Source: Neoechinorhynchus agilis
Lineage: Eukaryota; Acanthocephala
Direction of reading: 5' to 3'
NCBI GenBank assembly: GCA_051530055.1
Contig: JBMGUZ010000020.1
Location: forward strand, 1 to 42,618
Length of the DNA stretch: 42,618 bases
Positions within the stretch are counted from its first letter, which is position 1; each line of letters starts with the position of its first letter. Position numbers and translations under genes: made by a program. This document shows positions 9,474-24,900 of the stretch, piece after piece. The notes below the pieces were generated by a model. The model was given only the letters and a program-made list of their open reading frames with translations. It had not been told where the DNA came from and ran no database searches.

Positions 9474-9742
9474 ATGATTGAAGTGATTTGCAACGATCGA
9501 CTTGGTAAGAAGGTTAGAGTAAAGTGTAATCCATCGGACACCATTGGCGACCTTAAGAAGCTTATTTCCGCTCAAACGGGAACAGCTTACGATAAAATAG
9601 TTTTGAAAAAATGGTGCGATATGTTCAGTTTAAGTTTTTATGAGTACAACTCTTTCTTAGGTACACAATCTACAAGGACGCCATCACTCTCGAGGACTAC
9701 GAAATATCTGACGGAATGAGCCTTGAGCTTTATTATCAGTAA
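9474..9742 (+). CDS. UBL5: Ubiquitin-like protein UBL5/Hub1
   Basis: Exon 1 (9474-9613) and exon 2 (9661-9742), separated by a 47-nt GT-AG intron, encode exactly 73 residues, the family length. The protein begins [20 protein letters not shown], continues [28 protein letters not shown] and [14 protein letters not shown], and ends with the double tyrosine plus one residue (YYQ) typical of Hub1/UBL5, instead of the diglycine used for conjugation. Hub1/UBL5 binds spliceosome proteins such as Snu66 non-covalently, affects use of weak splice sites, and in worms also has a role in the mitochondrial unfolded-protein response. The ATG directly follows GATTTAG, a possible trans-splice acceptor. The satellite begins only about 160 bp after the stop. 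The intron puts a stop in frame if unspliced, so the raw ORF hides the C terminus. Confidence 0.95.
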
Positions 9743-11739
9743 AATATTCGCAATTTCTTCAGCAAAAATGGGTCGATCGAGAGTCTTAAATGAGTGCTTT
9801 ACTTATTACAAATACAAATCAATGACTTATTCTTGTTCGACGGCATTTCTACAAACATACACGCCAGCGATTCTTTATTAATTAGAAAAAATCGTGGAAG
9901 AAATTAGATAAGAACGGAAAAATTAAAGATGGAATTTATCAGGTCCGATATTTTTGCGAGGCCCACAATCTCGTGCCTTTCTAGAAGGTTAATTGATAGA
10001 AAACTTGCACTTTGGAAATATCGGATATTATAAATTCCTTTTTCATTTTTCCTTGATAAAAAACATGAACAATTCAATATTTAAACAATTCGATAAGAAC
10101 CGAAAAATTAAAGAAGGAATTTATCAGGTCCGATAGTTTTGCGAGGCCCACAATCTCGTGCCTTTCTAGAAGGTTAATTGATAGAAAACTTGCACTTCCG
10201 AAATATCGGACCTAATAAATTCCTTTTTTTTCCTTGATAAAAAAATGAACAATTCAATATTTAAACAAATCGATAAGAACGGAAAAATTAAAGAAGGAAT
10301 TTATCAGGTCCGATAGTTTTGCGAGGCCCACAATCTCGTGCCTTTCTAAAAGGTTAATTGATAGAAAACTTGCACTTCCGAAATATCGGACCCAATAAAT
10401 TCCTTTTTTAATTTTTTCCTTGATAGAAAAATGAACAATTCAATATTTAAACAAATCGATTAGAACGGAAAAATTAAAGAAGCAATATATCAGGTCCGAT
10501 ATTTTTGGGAAGCCCACAATCTCGTGCCTTTCTAGAAGGTTAATTGATAGAAAACTTGCACTTCCGAAATATCGGACCTAATAAATTGCTTTTTTCATTT
10601 TTTCCTTGATAAAAAAATGAACAATTCAATATTTAAAAAAAACGATAAGAACGGAAAAATTAAAGAAGGAATTTATCAGGTCCGATATTTTTGCGATGCC
10701 CACAATCTCGTGCCTTTCTTGAAGGTTAATTGATAGAAAACTTGCACTTCAGAAATATCGGACCTAATAAATTCCTTTTTCATTTTTCCTTGATAAAAAA
10801 ACATGAACAATTCAATATCTAAAAAATTCGATAAGAACGGAAAAATTAAAGAAGGAATTTATCAGGTCCGATATTTTTGCGAGGCCCACAATCTCGTGCC
10901 TTTCTAGAAGGTTAATTGATAGAAAACTTGCACTTCAGAAATATCGGACCTAATAAATTCCTTTTTTTTTTCCTTGATAAAAAAATGAACAATTCAATAT
11001 CTAAACAATTAAATAAGAACGGAAAAATTAAAGGACGAATTTATAAGGTCCGATATTTTTGCGAGGCCCACAATCTCGTGCCTTTCTAGAAGGTTAATTG
11101 ATAGAAAACTTGCACTTCAGAAATATCGGACATAATAAATTGCTTTTTTCATTTTTTCCTTGATAAAAAAATGAACAATTCAATATTTAAACAATTCAAT
11201 AAGAACGGAAAAATTAAAGAAGGAATTTATCGGGTCCGATATTTTTGCGAAGCCCACAATCTCGTGCCTTTCTAGAAGGTAAATTGATAGAAAACTTGCA
11301 CTTCAGAAATATCGGATATTATAAATTCCTATTTCATTTTTCCTTGATAAAAAAAACATGAACAATTCAATATTTAAACAAATCGAAAAGAACGGAAAAA
11401 CTAAAGAAGGAATTTATCAGGTCCGATAGTTTTGCGAGGCCCACAATCTCGTGCCATTCTAAAAGGTTAATTGATAGAAAACTTGCACTTCCGAAATATC
11501 GGACCTAATAAATTGCTTTTTTAATTTTTTACTTGATAAAAAAATGAACAATTCAATATTTAAACAAATCGATAAGAACGGAAAAATTAAAGAAGGAATT
11601 TATCAGGTCCGACAGTTTTGCGAGGTCCACAATCTCGTGCCTTTCTAGAAGGTTAATTGATAGAAAACTTGCACTTCTGAAATATCGGACCTAATAAATT
11701 CCTTTTTCATTTTTCCTTGATAAAAAAATGAACAATTCA

Positions 11740-14700
11740 ATATTTAAACAATTCAATAAGAACGGAAAAATTAAAGAACAATTTATCAGGTCCGATATCT
11801 TTGCGAAGCCCACAATCTCGTGCCTTTCTAGATGGTTAATTGATAGAAAACTTGCACTTCAGAAATACCGGACCTTATAAATTCCTTTTTCATTTTTCCT
11901 TGATAAAAAAACATGAACAATTCAATATTTAAACAATTCGATAAGAACGGAAAAATTAAAGAAGTAATTTATCAGGTCCGATATCTTTGCGAAGCCCACA
12001 ATCTCGTGCCTTTCGCGAAGGTTAATTGATAGAAAACTTGCACTTCCGAAATATCGGACCCAATAAATTCCTTTTTTCATTTTTTCCTTGATAAAAAAAT
12101 TAACAATTCAATATTTAAACACTACGACAAGAACGGAAAAATTAAAGAAGGAATTTATCAGGTCCGACATTTTTGCGAGGCCCACAATCTCGTGCCTTTC
12201 TAGAAGGTTAATTGATAGAAAACTTGCACTTTCAAAATATCGGAACCTATAAATTCCTTTTTAATTTTTACTTGATAAAAAAACCTGAACAATTCAATAT
12301 TGAAACAATTCGATATTAACGGACAAATTAAAGAAGGAATTTATCAGGTCCGATATTTTGTCGAAGCCCACAATCTCGTGCCTTTCTAGAAGGTTAATTG
12401 ATAGAAAACTTGCACTTCAGAAATATCGGACCTAATAAATTGCTTCTTTCATTTTTTCCTTGATAAAAAAATGAACAATTCAATATTGAAACAATTCGAT
12501 AAGAACGGAAAAATTAAAGAAGAAATTTATCGGGTCCGATAGTTTTGCGAGGCCCACAATCTCGTGCCTTTCGCGAAGGTTAATTGATAGAAAACTTGCA
12601 CTTCCGAAATATCGGACCCAATAAATTCCTTTTTTCATTTTTTCCTTGATAGAAAAACAGGAACAATACAATATTTAAACACTTCGATAAGAACGGAAAA
12701 ATTAAAGAAGGATTTTATCAGGTCCGATATTTTTGCGAAGCCCACAATCTCGTGCCATTCTAGAAGGTTAATTGATAGAAAACTTGCACTTCAGAAATAT
12801 CACACCTAATAAATTGCTTTTTTATTTTTTTCCTTGATAAAAAAATGAACAATTCAATATTTAAACAATTCGACAAGAACGGAAAAATTAAAGAAGGAAT
12901 TTATCCTCGTGCCTTTCTAGAAGGTTAATTGATAGAAAACTTGCACTTCCGAAATATCGGACCTAATAAATTCCTTTTTCATTTTTTCCTTGATAAAAAA
13001 ATGAACAATTCAATATTTAAACAAATCGATAAGAACGGAAAAATTAAAGAAGGAATTTATCAGGTCCGACAGTTTTGCGAGGCCCACAATCTCGTGCCTT
13101 TCTAGAAGGTTAATTGATAGAAAACTTGCACTTCTGAAATATCGGACCTAATAAATTCCTTTTTCATTTTTCCTTGATAAAAAAATGAACAATTCAATAT
13201 TTAAACAATTCAATAAGAACGGAAAAATTAAAGAAGGAATTTATCAGGTCCGATATTTTTGCGAAGCCCACAATCTCGTGCCTTTCTAGAAGGTAAATTG
13301 ATAGAAAACTTGCACTTCAGAAATATCGGACATAATAAATTCCTTTTTCATTTTTCCTTGATAAAAAAAACATGAACAATTCAATATTTAAACAAATCGA
13401 AAAGAACGGAAAAACTAAAGAAGGAATTTATCAGGTCCGATAGTTTTGCGAGGCCCACAATCTCGTGCCATTCTAAAAGGTTAATTGATAGAAAACTTGC
13501 ACTTCCGAAATATCGGACCTAATAAATTGCTTTTTTAATTTTTTACTTGATAAAAAAATGAACAATTCAATATTTAAACAAATCGATAAGAACGGAAAAA
13601 TTAAAGAAGGAATTTATCAGGTCCGACATTTTTGCGAGGCCCACAATCTCGTGCCTTTCTAGAAGGTTAATTGATAGAAAACTTGCACTTCAGAAATATC
13701 GGACCTAATAAATTGCTTTTTTCATTTTTTCCTTGATAAAAAAATGAACAATTCAATATTTAAACAATTCAATAAGAACGGAAAAATTAAAGAACAATTT
13801 ATCAGGTCCGATATCTTTGCGAAGCCCACAATCTCGTGCCTTTCTAGAAGGTTAATTGATAGAAAACTTGCACTTCAGAAATATCGGACCTAATAAATTC
13901 CTTTTTTCATTTTTTCCTTGATAAAAAAATGAACAATTCAATATTTAAACAATTCAATAAGAACGGAAAAATTAAAGAAGGAATTTATCAGGTCCGATAT
14001 TTTTGCGAAGCCCACAATCTCGTGCCTTTCTAGAAGGTTAATTGATAGAAAACTTGCACTTCAGAAATATCGGACCTAATAAATTGCTTTTTCATTTTTC
14101 CTTGATAAAAAAATGAACAATTCAATATTTAAACAATTCGATAAGAACGGAAAAATTAAAGAAGGAATTTATCAGGTCCGATATTTTTGCGAAGCCCACA
14201 ATCTCGTGCCTTTCTAGAAGGTTAATTGATAGAAAACTTGCACTTCAGAAATATCGGACCTAATAAATTGCTTTTTTAATTTTTCCTTGATAAAAAAATG
14301 AACAATTCAATATTTAAACAATTCAATAAGAACGGAAAAATTAAAGAACAATTTATCAGGTCCGATATTTTTGCGAAGCCCACAATCTCGTGCCTTTCTA
14401 GAAGGTTAATTGATAGAAAACTTGCACTTCAGAAATATCGGACCTAATAAATTCCTTTTTCATTTTTCCTTGATAAAAAAACATGAACAATTCAATATTT
14501 AAACAATTCGATAAGAACGGAAAAATTAAAGAAGGAATTTATCAGGTCCGATATTTTTGCGAGGCCCACAATCTCGTGCCTTTCTAGAAGGTTAATTGAT
14601 AGAAAACTTGCACTTCAGAAATATCGGACCCAATAAATTCCTTTTTTCATTTTTTCCTTGATAAAAAAATGAACAATTCAATATCTAAACAATTCAATAA

Positions 14701-15967
14701 GAACGGAAAAATTAAAGAACGAATTTATAAGGTCCGATATTTTTGCGAGGCCCACAATCTCGTGCCTTTCTAGAAGGTTAATTGATAGAAAACTTGCACT
14801 TCAGAAATATCGGACCTAATAAATTGCTTTTTTCATTTTTTCCTTGATAAAAAAATGAACAATTCAATATTTAAACAATTCAATAAGAACGGAAAAATTA
14901 AAGAACAATTTATCAGGTCCGATATCTTTGCGAAGCCCACAATCTCGTGCCTTTCTAGATGGTTAATTGATAGAAAACTTGCACTTCAGAAATATCGGAC
15001 CTTATAAATTCCTTTTTCATTTTTCCTTGATAAAAAAACATGAACAATTCAATATTTAAACAATTCGATAAGAACGGAAAAATTAAAGAAGGAATTTATC
15101 AGGTCCGATATCTTTGCGAAGCCCACAATCTCGTGCCTTTCGCGAAGGTTAATTGATAGAAAACTTGCACTTCCGAAATATCGGACCCAATAAATTCCTT
15201 TTTTCATTTTTTCCTTGATAAAAAAATTAACAATTCAATATTTAAACACTACGACAAGAACGGAAAAATTAAAGAAGGAATTTATCAGGTCCGACATTTT
15301 TGCGAGGCCCACAATCTCGTGCCTTTCTAGAAGGTTAATTGATAGAAAACTTGCACTTTCAAAATATCGGAACCTATAAATTCCTTTTTAATTTTTACTT
15401 GATAAAAAAACCTGAACAATTCAATATTGAAACAATTCGATATTAACGGACAAATTAAAGAAGGAATTTATCAGGTCCGATATTTTGTCGAAGCCCACAA
15501 TCTCGTGCCTTTCTAGAAGGTTAATTGATAGAAAACTTGCACTTCAGAAATATCGGACCTAATAAATTGCTTCTTTCATTTTTTCCTTGATAAAAAAATG
15601 AACAATTCAATATTGAAACAATTCGATAAGAACGGAAAAATTAAAGAAGAAATTTATCGGGTCCGATAGTTTTGCGAGGCCCACAATCTCGTGCCTTTCG
15701 CGAAGGTTAATTGATAGAAAACTTGCACTTCCGAAATATCGGACCCAATAAATTCCTTTTTTCATTTTTTCCTTGATAGAAAAACAGGAATAATACAATA
15801 TTTAAACACTTCGATAAGAACGGAAAAATTAAAGAAGGATTTTTTCAGGTCCGATATTTTTGCGAAGCCCACAATCTCGTGCCATTCTAGAAGGTTAATT
15901 GATAGAAAACTTGCACTTCAGAAATATCGGACCTAATAAATTGCTTTTTTATTTTTTTCCTTGATAA
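11740..15967 (+). repeat. Higher-order duplication in the satellite, about 3.13-kb offset
   Basis: Rare variants recur in the same order with an offset of 3,127 bp (about 17 monomers): CTAGATGG (11831 and 14958), ACTACGACAAG (12121 and 15248), GGACAAATTAAAG (12321 and 15448) and the monomer at 12480 versus 15607. The duplicated segments are about 11740-12840 and 14866-15967. Part of the same haplotype occurs a third time near 18160-18760, 2,790 bp (15 monomers) further on. Confidence 0.85.
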
Positions 15968-18900
15968 AAAAATGAACAATTCAATATTTAAACAATTCGA
16001 TAAGAACGGAAAAATTAAAGAAGGAATTTATCAGGTCCGATATTTTTGCGAAGCCCACAATCTCGTGCCATTCTAGAAGGTTAATTGATAGAAAATTTGC
16101 ACTTCAGAAATATCGGACCTAATAAATTCCTTTTTTCATTTTTTCCTTGATAAAAAATGAGCAATTCAATATTTAAACAATTCGATAAGAACGAAAAAAA
16201 TAAAGAAGGAATTTATCAGGTCCGATATTTTTGCGAAGCCCACAATCTCGTGCCTTTCTAGAAGGTTAATTGATAGAAAACTTGCACTTCAGAAATATCG
16301 GACCTAATAAATTGCTTTTTTCATTTTTTCCTTGATAAAAAAATGAACAATTCAATATTTAAAAAAATCGATAAGAACGGAAAAATTAAAGAAGGAATTT
16401 ATACGGTCCGACAGTTTTGCGAGGCCCACAATCTCATGCCTTTCTAGAAGGTTAATTGATAGAAAACTTGCACTTCTGAAATATCGGACCTAATAAATTC
16501 CTTTTTCATTTTTCCTTGATAAAAAAACATGAACAATTCAATATTTAAAAAATTCGATAAGAACGGAAAAATTAAAGAAGGAATTTATCAGGTCCGATAT
16601 TTTTGCGAAGCCCACAATCTCGTGCCTTTCTAGAAGGTTAATTGATAGAAAACTTGCACTTCAGAAATATCGGACCTAATAAATTCCTTTTTCATTTTTC
16701 CTTGATAAAAAAATGAACAATTCAATATTTAAACAATTCGATAAGAACGGAAAAATTAAAGAAGCAATTTATCAGGTCCGATATCTTTGCGAAGCCCACA
16801 ATCTCGTGCCTTTCTAGAAGGTTAATTGATAGAAAACTTGCACTTCAGAAATATCGGACCTAATAAATTCCTTTTTTCATTTTTCCTTGATAAAAAAATG
16901 AACAATTCAATATTTAAACAATTCGATAAGAACGGAAAAATTAAAGAAGGAATTTATCAGGTCCGATATTTTGCGAAGCCCACAATCTCGTGCCTTTCTA
17001 GAAGGTTAATTGATAGAAAACTTGCACTTCAGAAATATCGGACCTAATAAATTGCTTTTTTCATTTTTTCCTTGATAAAAAAATGAACAATTCAATATTT
17101 AAACAATTCGATAAGAACGGAAAAATTAAAGAAGGAATTTATCAGGTCCGATATTTTTGCGAGGCCCACAATCTCGTGCCTTTCTAGAAGGTTAATTGAT
17201 AGAAAACTTGCACTTCCAAAATATCGGACCCAATAAATTCCTTTTTTCATTTTTTCCTTGATAAAAAAACATGAACAATACAATATTTAAACAATTCGAT
17301 AAGAACGGAAAAATTAAAGAAGGAATTTATCAGGTCCGATATTTTTGCGAAGCCCACAATCTCGTGCCTTTCTAGAAGGTTAATTGATAGAAAACTTGCA
17401 CTTCAGAAATATCGGACCTAATAAATTGCTTTTTTAATTTTTTCCTTGATAAAAAAATGAACAATTCAATATTTAAACAATTCGATAAGAACGGAAAAAT
17501 TAAAGAAGGAATTTATCAGGTCCGATATTTTTGCGAGGCCCACAATCTCGTGCCTTTCGCGAAGGTTAATTGATAGAAAACTTGCACTTCCGAAATATCG
17601 GACCCAATAAATTCCTTTTTTATTTTTTCCTTGATAAAAAAACATGAACAATTCAATATTTAAACAATTCGATAAGAACGGAAAAATTAAAGAAGGAATT
17701 TATCAGGTCCGATATTTTTGCGAAGCCCACAATCTCGTGCCTTTCTAGAAGGTTAATTGATAGAAAACTTGCACTTCAGAAATATCGGACCTAATAAATT
17801 GCTTTTTTAATTTTTTCCTTGATAAAAAAATGAACAATTCAATATTTAAACAATTCGATAAGAACGGAAAAATTAAAGAAGGAATTTATCAGGTCCGATA
17901 TTTTTGCGAAGCCCACAATCTCGTGCCTTTCGCGAAGGTTAATTGATAGAAAACTTGCACTTCCGAAATATCGGACCCAATAAATTCCTTTTTTCATTTT
18001 TTCCTTGATAGAAAAAAATGAACAATTCAATATTTAAACACTTCGATAAGAACGGAAAAATTAAAGAAGGATTTTATCAGGTCCGATATTTTTGCGAGGC
18101 CCACAATCTCGTGCCTTTCTAGAAGGTTAATTGATAGAAAACTTGCACTTCAAAATATCGGACCTATAAATTCCTTTTTAATTTTTACTTGATAAAAAAA
18201 CCTGAACAATTCAATATTGAAACAATTCGATATTAACGGACAAATTAAAGAAGGAATTTATCAGGTCCGATATTTTGTCGAAGCCCACAATCTCGTGCCT
18301 TTCTAGAAGGTTAATTGATAGAAAACTTGCACTTCAGAAATATCGGACCTAATAAATTGCTTCTTTCATTTTTTCCTTGATAAAAAAATGAACAATTCAA
18401 TATTGAAACAATTCGATAAGAACGGAAAAATTAAAGAAGAAATTTATCGGGTCCGATAGTTTTGCGAGGCCCACAATCTCGTGCCTTTCGCGAAGGTTAA
18501 TTGATAGAAAACTTGCACTTCCGAAATATCGGACCCAATAAATTCCTTTTTTCATTTTTTCCTTGATAGAAAAACAGGAACAATACAATATTTAAACACT
18601 TCGATAAGAACGGAAAAATTAAAGAAGGATTTTATCAGGTCCGATATTTTTGCGAAGCCCACAATCTCGTGCCATTCTAGAAGGTTAATTGATAGAAAAC
18701 TTGCACTTCAGAAATATCGGACCTAATAAATTGCTTTTTTATTTTTTTCCTTGATAAAAAAATGAACAATTCAATATTTAAACAATTCGATAAGAACGGA
18801 AAAATTAAAGAAGGAATTTATCAGGTCCGATATTTTTGCGAAGCCCACAATCTCGTGCCTTTCGCGAAGGTTAATTGATAGAAAACTTGCACTTCCGAAA

Positions 18901-21900
18901 TATCGGACCCAATAAATTCCTTTTTTCATTTTTTCCTTGATAGAAAAACAGGAACAATACAATATTTAAACACTTCGATAAGAACGGAAAAATTAAAGAA
19001 GGATTTTATCAGGTCCGATATTTTTGCGAAGCCCACAATCTCGTGCCATTCTAGAAGGTTAATTGATAGAAAACTTGCACTTCAGAAATATCACACCTAA
19101 TAAATTGCTTTTTTATTTTTTTCCTTGATAAAAAAATGAACAATTCAATATTTAAACAATTCGATAAGAACGGAAAAATTAAAGAAGGAATTTATCAGGT
19201 CCGATATTTTTGCGAAGCCCACAATCTCGTGCCTTTCTAGAAGGTTAATTGATAGAAAACTTGCACTTCCGAAATATCGGACCTAATAAATTGCTTTTTT
19301 CATTTTTTCCTTGATAAAAAAATGAACAATTCAATATTTAAACAAATCGATAAGAGCGGAAAAATTAAAGAAGGAATTTATCAGGTCCGACAGTTTTGCG
19401 AGGCCCACAATCTCGTGCCTTTCTAGAAGGTTAATTGATAGAAAACTTGCACTTCAGAAATATCGGACCTAATAAATTGCTTTTTTCATATTTTCCTTGA
19501 TAAAAAAATGAACAATTCAATATTTAAACAATTCAATAAGAAGGGAAAAATTAAAGAACAATTTATCAGGTCCGATATCTTTGCGAAGCCCACAATCTCG
19601 TGCCATTCTAGATGGTTAATTGATAGAAAACTTGCACTTCAGAAATATCGGACCCAATAAATTAGTTTTTTCATTTTTTCCTTGATAAAAAAATGAACAA
19701 TTCAATATTTAAACACTACGATAAGAACGGAAAAATTAAAGAAGGAATTTATCAGGTCCGACATTTTTGCGAGGCCCACAATCTCGTGCCTTTCTAGAAG
19801 GTTAATTGATAGAAAACTTGCACTTTCAAAATATCGGAACTTATAAATTCCTTTTTAATTTTTCCTTGATAAAAAAACGTGAACAATTCAATATTGAAAC
19901 AATTCGATATTAACGGACAAATTAAAGAAGGAATTTATCAGGTCCGATATTTTATCGAAGCCCACAATCTCGTGCCTTTCTAGAAGGTTAATTGATAGAA
20001 AACTTGCACTTCCGAAATGTCGGACCTAATAAATTCCTTTTTTCATTTTTTCCTTGATAAAAAATGAACAATTCAATATTTAAACAAATCGATAAGAACG
20101 GAAAAATTAAAGAAGGAATTTATCAGGTCCGACAGTTTTGCGAGGCCCACAATCTCGTGCCGTTCTAGAAGGTTAATTGATAGAAAGCTCGCACTTCAGA
20201 AATATCGGACCCAATAAATTCCTTTTTTGATTTTTTCCTTGGTAGAAAAAATGAACAATTCAATATTTAAACAATTGGATAAAAACGGAAAAATTAAAGA
20301 ACGAATTTATCAGGTCCGACATTTTTGCGAGGCCCACAATCTCGTGCCTTTCTAGAAGGTTAATTGATAGAAAACTTGCACTTCCGAAATATCGGACCTT
20401 ATAAATTCTTTTTTCATTTTTCCTTGATAAAAAAACATGAGCAATTCAATATTTAAACAATTCGATAACAACGGAAAAATTAAAGAAGGAATTTATCAGG
20501 TCCGATATTTTTGCGAGGCCCACAATCTCGTGCCTTTCTAGAAAGTTAATTGATAGAAAACTTGCACTTCCGAAATGTCGGACCTAATAAATTCCTTTTT
20601 TCATTTTTTCCTTGATAAAAAAATAAACAATTCAATATTTAAACAAATCGATAAGAACGGAAAAATTAAAGAAGGAATTTATCAGGTCCGACAGTTTTGC
20701 GAGGCCCACAATCTCGTGCCTTTCTAGAAGGTTAATTGATAGAAAACTTGCACTTTCGAAATATCGGAACTTATAAATTCTTTTTTCTTTCCTTGATAAA
20801 AAAATAAACAATTCAATATTTAAACAAATCGATAAGAACGGAAAAATTAAAGAAGGAATTTATCAGGTCCGACAGTTTTGCGAGGCCCACAATCTCGTGC
20901 CTTTCTAGAAGGTTAATTGATAGAAAACTTGCACTTTCGAAATATCGGAACTTATAAATTCCTTTTTAATTTTTCCTTGATAAAAAAACGTGAACAATTC
21001 ATTATTTAAACTATTCGATATTAACGGAAAAATTAAAGAAGGAATTTATCAGGTCCGATATTTTTGCGAGGCCCACAATCTCGTGCCTTTCTAGAAGTTT
21101 AATTGATAGAAAACTTGCACTTTGGAAATATTGGACCTAATAAATGGCTTTTTTCATTTTTTCCTTGATAGAAAAACATGAACAATACAATATTTAAACA
21201 ATTCGATAAGAACGGAAAAATTAAGGAACGAATTTATCAGGTCCGATATTTTTGCGAGGCCCACAATCTCGTGCCTTTCTAGAAGGTTAATTGATAGAAA
21301 ACTTGCACTTCCGAAATATCGGACCTAATAAATTCCTTTTTTCATTTTTTCCTTGATAAAAAATGAACAATTCAATATTTAAACAATTCGATAAGAACGG
21401 AAAAATTAAAGAAGGAATTTATCAGGTCCGATATTTTTGCGAGGCCCACAATCTCGTGCCTTTCTAGAAGGTTAATTGATAGAAAACTTGCACTTCAGAA
21501 ATATCGGACCTAATAAATTCCTTTTTTCATTTTTTCCTTGATAAAAAAAATAACAATTCAATATTTAAACAAATCGATAAGAACGGAAAAATTAAAGAAG
21601 GAATTTATCAGGTCCGATAGTTTTGCGAGGCCCACAATCTCGTGCCTTTCTAGAAGGTTAATTGATAGAAAACTTGCACTTCAGAAATATCGGACCTAAT
21701 AAATTCCTTTTTTCATTTTTTCCTTGATAAAAAAAAACAATTCAATATTTAAACAAATCGATAAGAACGGAAAAATTAAAGAAGGAATTTATCAGGTCCG
21801 ATAGTTTTGCGAGGCCCACAATCTCGTGCCTTTCTAGAAGGTTAATTGATAGAAAACTTGCACTTCAGAAATATCGGACCTAATAAATTCCTTTTTTCAT

Positions 21901-24900
21901 TTTTTCCTTGATAAAAAAATGAACAATTCAATATTTAAACAATTCGATAAGAACGGAAAAATTAAAGAAGGAATTTATCGGGTCCGATATTTTTGCGAAG
22001 CCCACAATCTCGTGCCTTTCTAGAAGGTTAATTGATAGAAAACTTGCACTTCAGAAATATCGGACCTAATAAATTCCTTTTTTCATTTTTTCCTTGATAG
22101 AAAAAATGAACAATTCAATATTTAAACAATTCGATAAGAACGGAAAAATTAAAGAAGGAATTTATCAGGTCCGATATTTTTGCGAGGCCCACAATCTCGT
22201 GCCTTTCGCGAAGGTTAATTGATAGAAAACTTGCACTTCCGAAATATCGGACCCAATAAATTACTTTTTTCATTTTTTCCTTGAAAAAAATGAACAATTC
22301 AATATTTAAACAATTCGATAAGAACGGAAAAATTAAAGAAGGAATTTATCAGGTCCGATATTTTTGCGAGGCCCACAATCTCGTGCCTTTCGCGAAGGTT
22401 AATTGATAGAAAACTTGCACTTCCGAAATATCGGACCCAATAAATTAATTTTTTAATTTTTTCCTTGAATAAAAATGAACAATTCAATATTTAAACAATT
22501 CGATAAGAACGGAAAAATTAAAGAAGGAATTTATCAGGTCCGATATTTTTGCGAGGCCCACAATCTCGTGCCTTTCTAGAAGGTTAATTGATAGAAAACT
22601 TGCACTTTGGAAATATTGGACCTAATAAATGGCTTTTTTCATTTTTTCCTTGATAGAAAAACATGAACAATACAATATTTAAACAATTCGATAAGAACGG
22701 AAAAATTAAGGAACGAATTTATCAGGTCCGATATTTTTGCGAGGCCCACAATCTCGTGCCTTTCTAGAAGGTTAATTGATAGAAAACTTGCACTTCCGAA
22801 ATATCGGACCTAATAAATTCCTTTTTCATTTTTCCTTGATAGAAAAACATGAACAATACAATATTTAAACAATTCGATAAGAACGGAAAAATTAAAGAAG
22901 GAATTTATCAGGTCCGATATTTTTGCGAAGCCCACAATCCCCGTGCCTTTCTAGAAGATTAATTGATGAGACTTGCACTTCAGAAATATCGGACCCAATA
23001 AATTCCTTTTTTTTTTTTCCTTGATAAAAAATGAACAATTCAATATTTAAACAATTCGATAAGAACGGAAAAATTAAAGAAGCAATTTATCATTTCCGAT
23101 ATTTTTGCGAAGCCCACAATCCCGTGCCTTTCTAGAAGGTTAATTGATAGAAAACTTGCACTTCAGAAATATCGGACCTAAAAATTCCTTTTTTCATTTT
23201 TTCCTTGATAAAAAAAATGAACAATTCAATATTTAAACAATTCGATAAGAACGAAAAAATTAAAGAAGGAATTTATCAGGTCCGATATTTTTGCGAGGCC
23301 CACAATCTCGTGCCTTTCTAGAAGGTTAATTGATAGAAAACTTGCACTTTCGAAATATCGGAACTTATAAATTCCTTTTTAATTTTTCTTTGATAAAAAA
23401 CGTGAACAATTCAATATTTAAACAATTCGATAAGAACGGAAAAATTAAAGAAGGAATTTATCAGGTCCGATATTTTTGCGAAGCCCACAATCCCGTGCCT
23501 TTCTAGAAGGTTAATTGATAGAAAACTTGCACTTCAGAAATATCGGACCTAAAAAATTCCTTTTTTCATTTTTTCCTTGATAAAAAAAATGAACAATTCA
23601 ATATTTAAACAATTCGATAAGAACGAAAAAATTAAAGAAGGAATTTATCAGGTCCGATATTTTTGCGAGGCCCACAATCTCGTGCCTTTCTAGAAGGTTA
23701 ATTGATAGAAAACTTGCACTTTCGAAATATCGGAACTTATAAATTCCTTTTTAATTTTTCTTTGATAAAAAACGTGAACAATTCAATATTTAAACAATTC
23801 GATAAGAACGGAAAAATTAAAGAAGGAATTTATCAGGTCCGATATTTTTGCGAAGCCCACAATCCCGTGCCTTTCTAGAAGGTTAATTGATAGAAAACTT
23901 GCACTTCCGAAATATCGGACCTAATAAATTGTTTTTTCATTTTTTCCTTGATAAAAAAATGAACAATTCAATATTTAAACAATTCGATAAGAACGGAAAA
24001 ATTAAAGAAGGAATTTATCATGTCCGATATTTTTGCGAAGCCCACAATCTCGTGCCTTTCTAGAAGGTTAATTGATAGAAAACTTGCACTTCCGAAATAT
24101 CGGACCTAATAAATTCCTTTTTTCATTTTTTCCTTGATAAAAAAATGAACAATTCAATATTTAAACAAATCGATAAGAACGGAAAAATTAAAGAAGGAAT
24201 TTATCAGGTCCGACAGTTTTGCGAGGCCCACAATCTCGTGCCTTTCTAGAAGGTTAATTGATAGAAAACTTGCACTTCCGAAATATCGGACCTAATAAAT
24301 TCCTTTTTAATTTTTCCTTGATAAAAAAATGAACAATTCAATATTTAAACAATTCGATAAGAACGGAAAAATTAAAGAAGGAATTTATCAGGTCCGATAT
24401 TTTTGCGAGGCCCACAATCTCGTGCCTTTCTAGAAGTTTAATTGATAGAAAACTTGCACTTTGGAAATATTGGACCTAATAAATGGCTTTTTTCATTTTT
24501 TCCTTGATAGAAAAACATGAACAATACAATATTTAAACAATTCGATAAGAACGGAAAAATTAAGGAACGAATTTATCAGGTCCGATATTTTTGCGAGGCC
24601 CACAATCTCGTGCCTTTCTAGAAGGTTAATTGATAGAAAACTTGCACTTCCGAAATATCGGACCTAATAAATTCCTTTTTTCATTTTTTCCTTGATAGAA
24701 AAACATGAACAATACAATATTTAAACAATTCGATAAGAACGGAAAAATTAAGGAACGAATTTATCAGGTCCGATATTTTTGCGAGGCCCACAATCTCGTG
24801 CCTTTCTAGAAGGTTAATTGATAGAAAACCTGCACTTCAGAAATATCGGACCTTATAAATTCCTTTTTCATTTTTCCTTGATAAAAAACATGAACAATTC

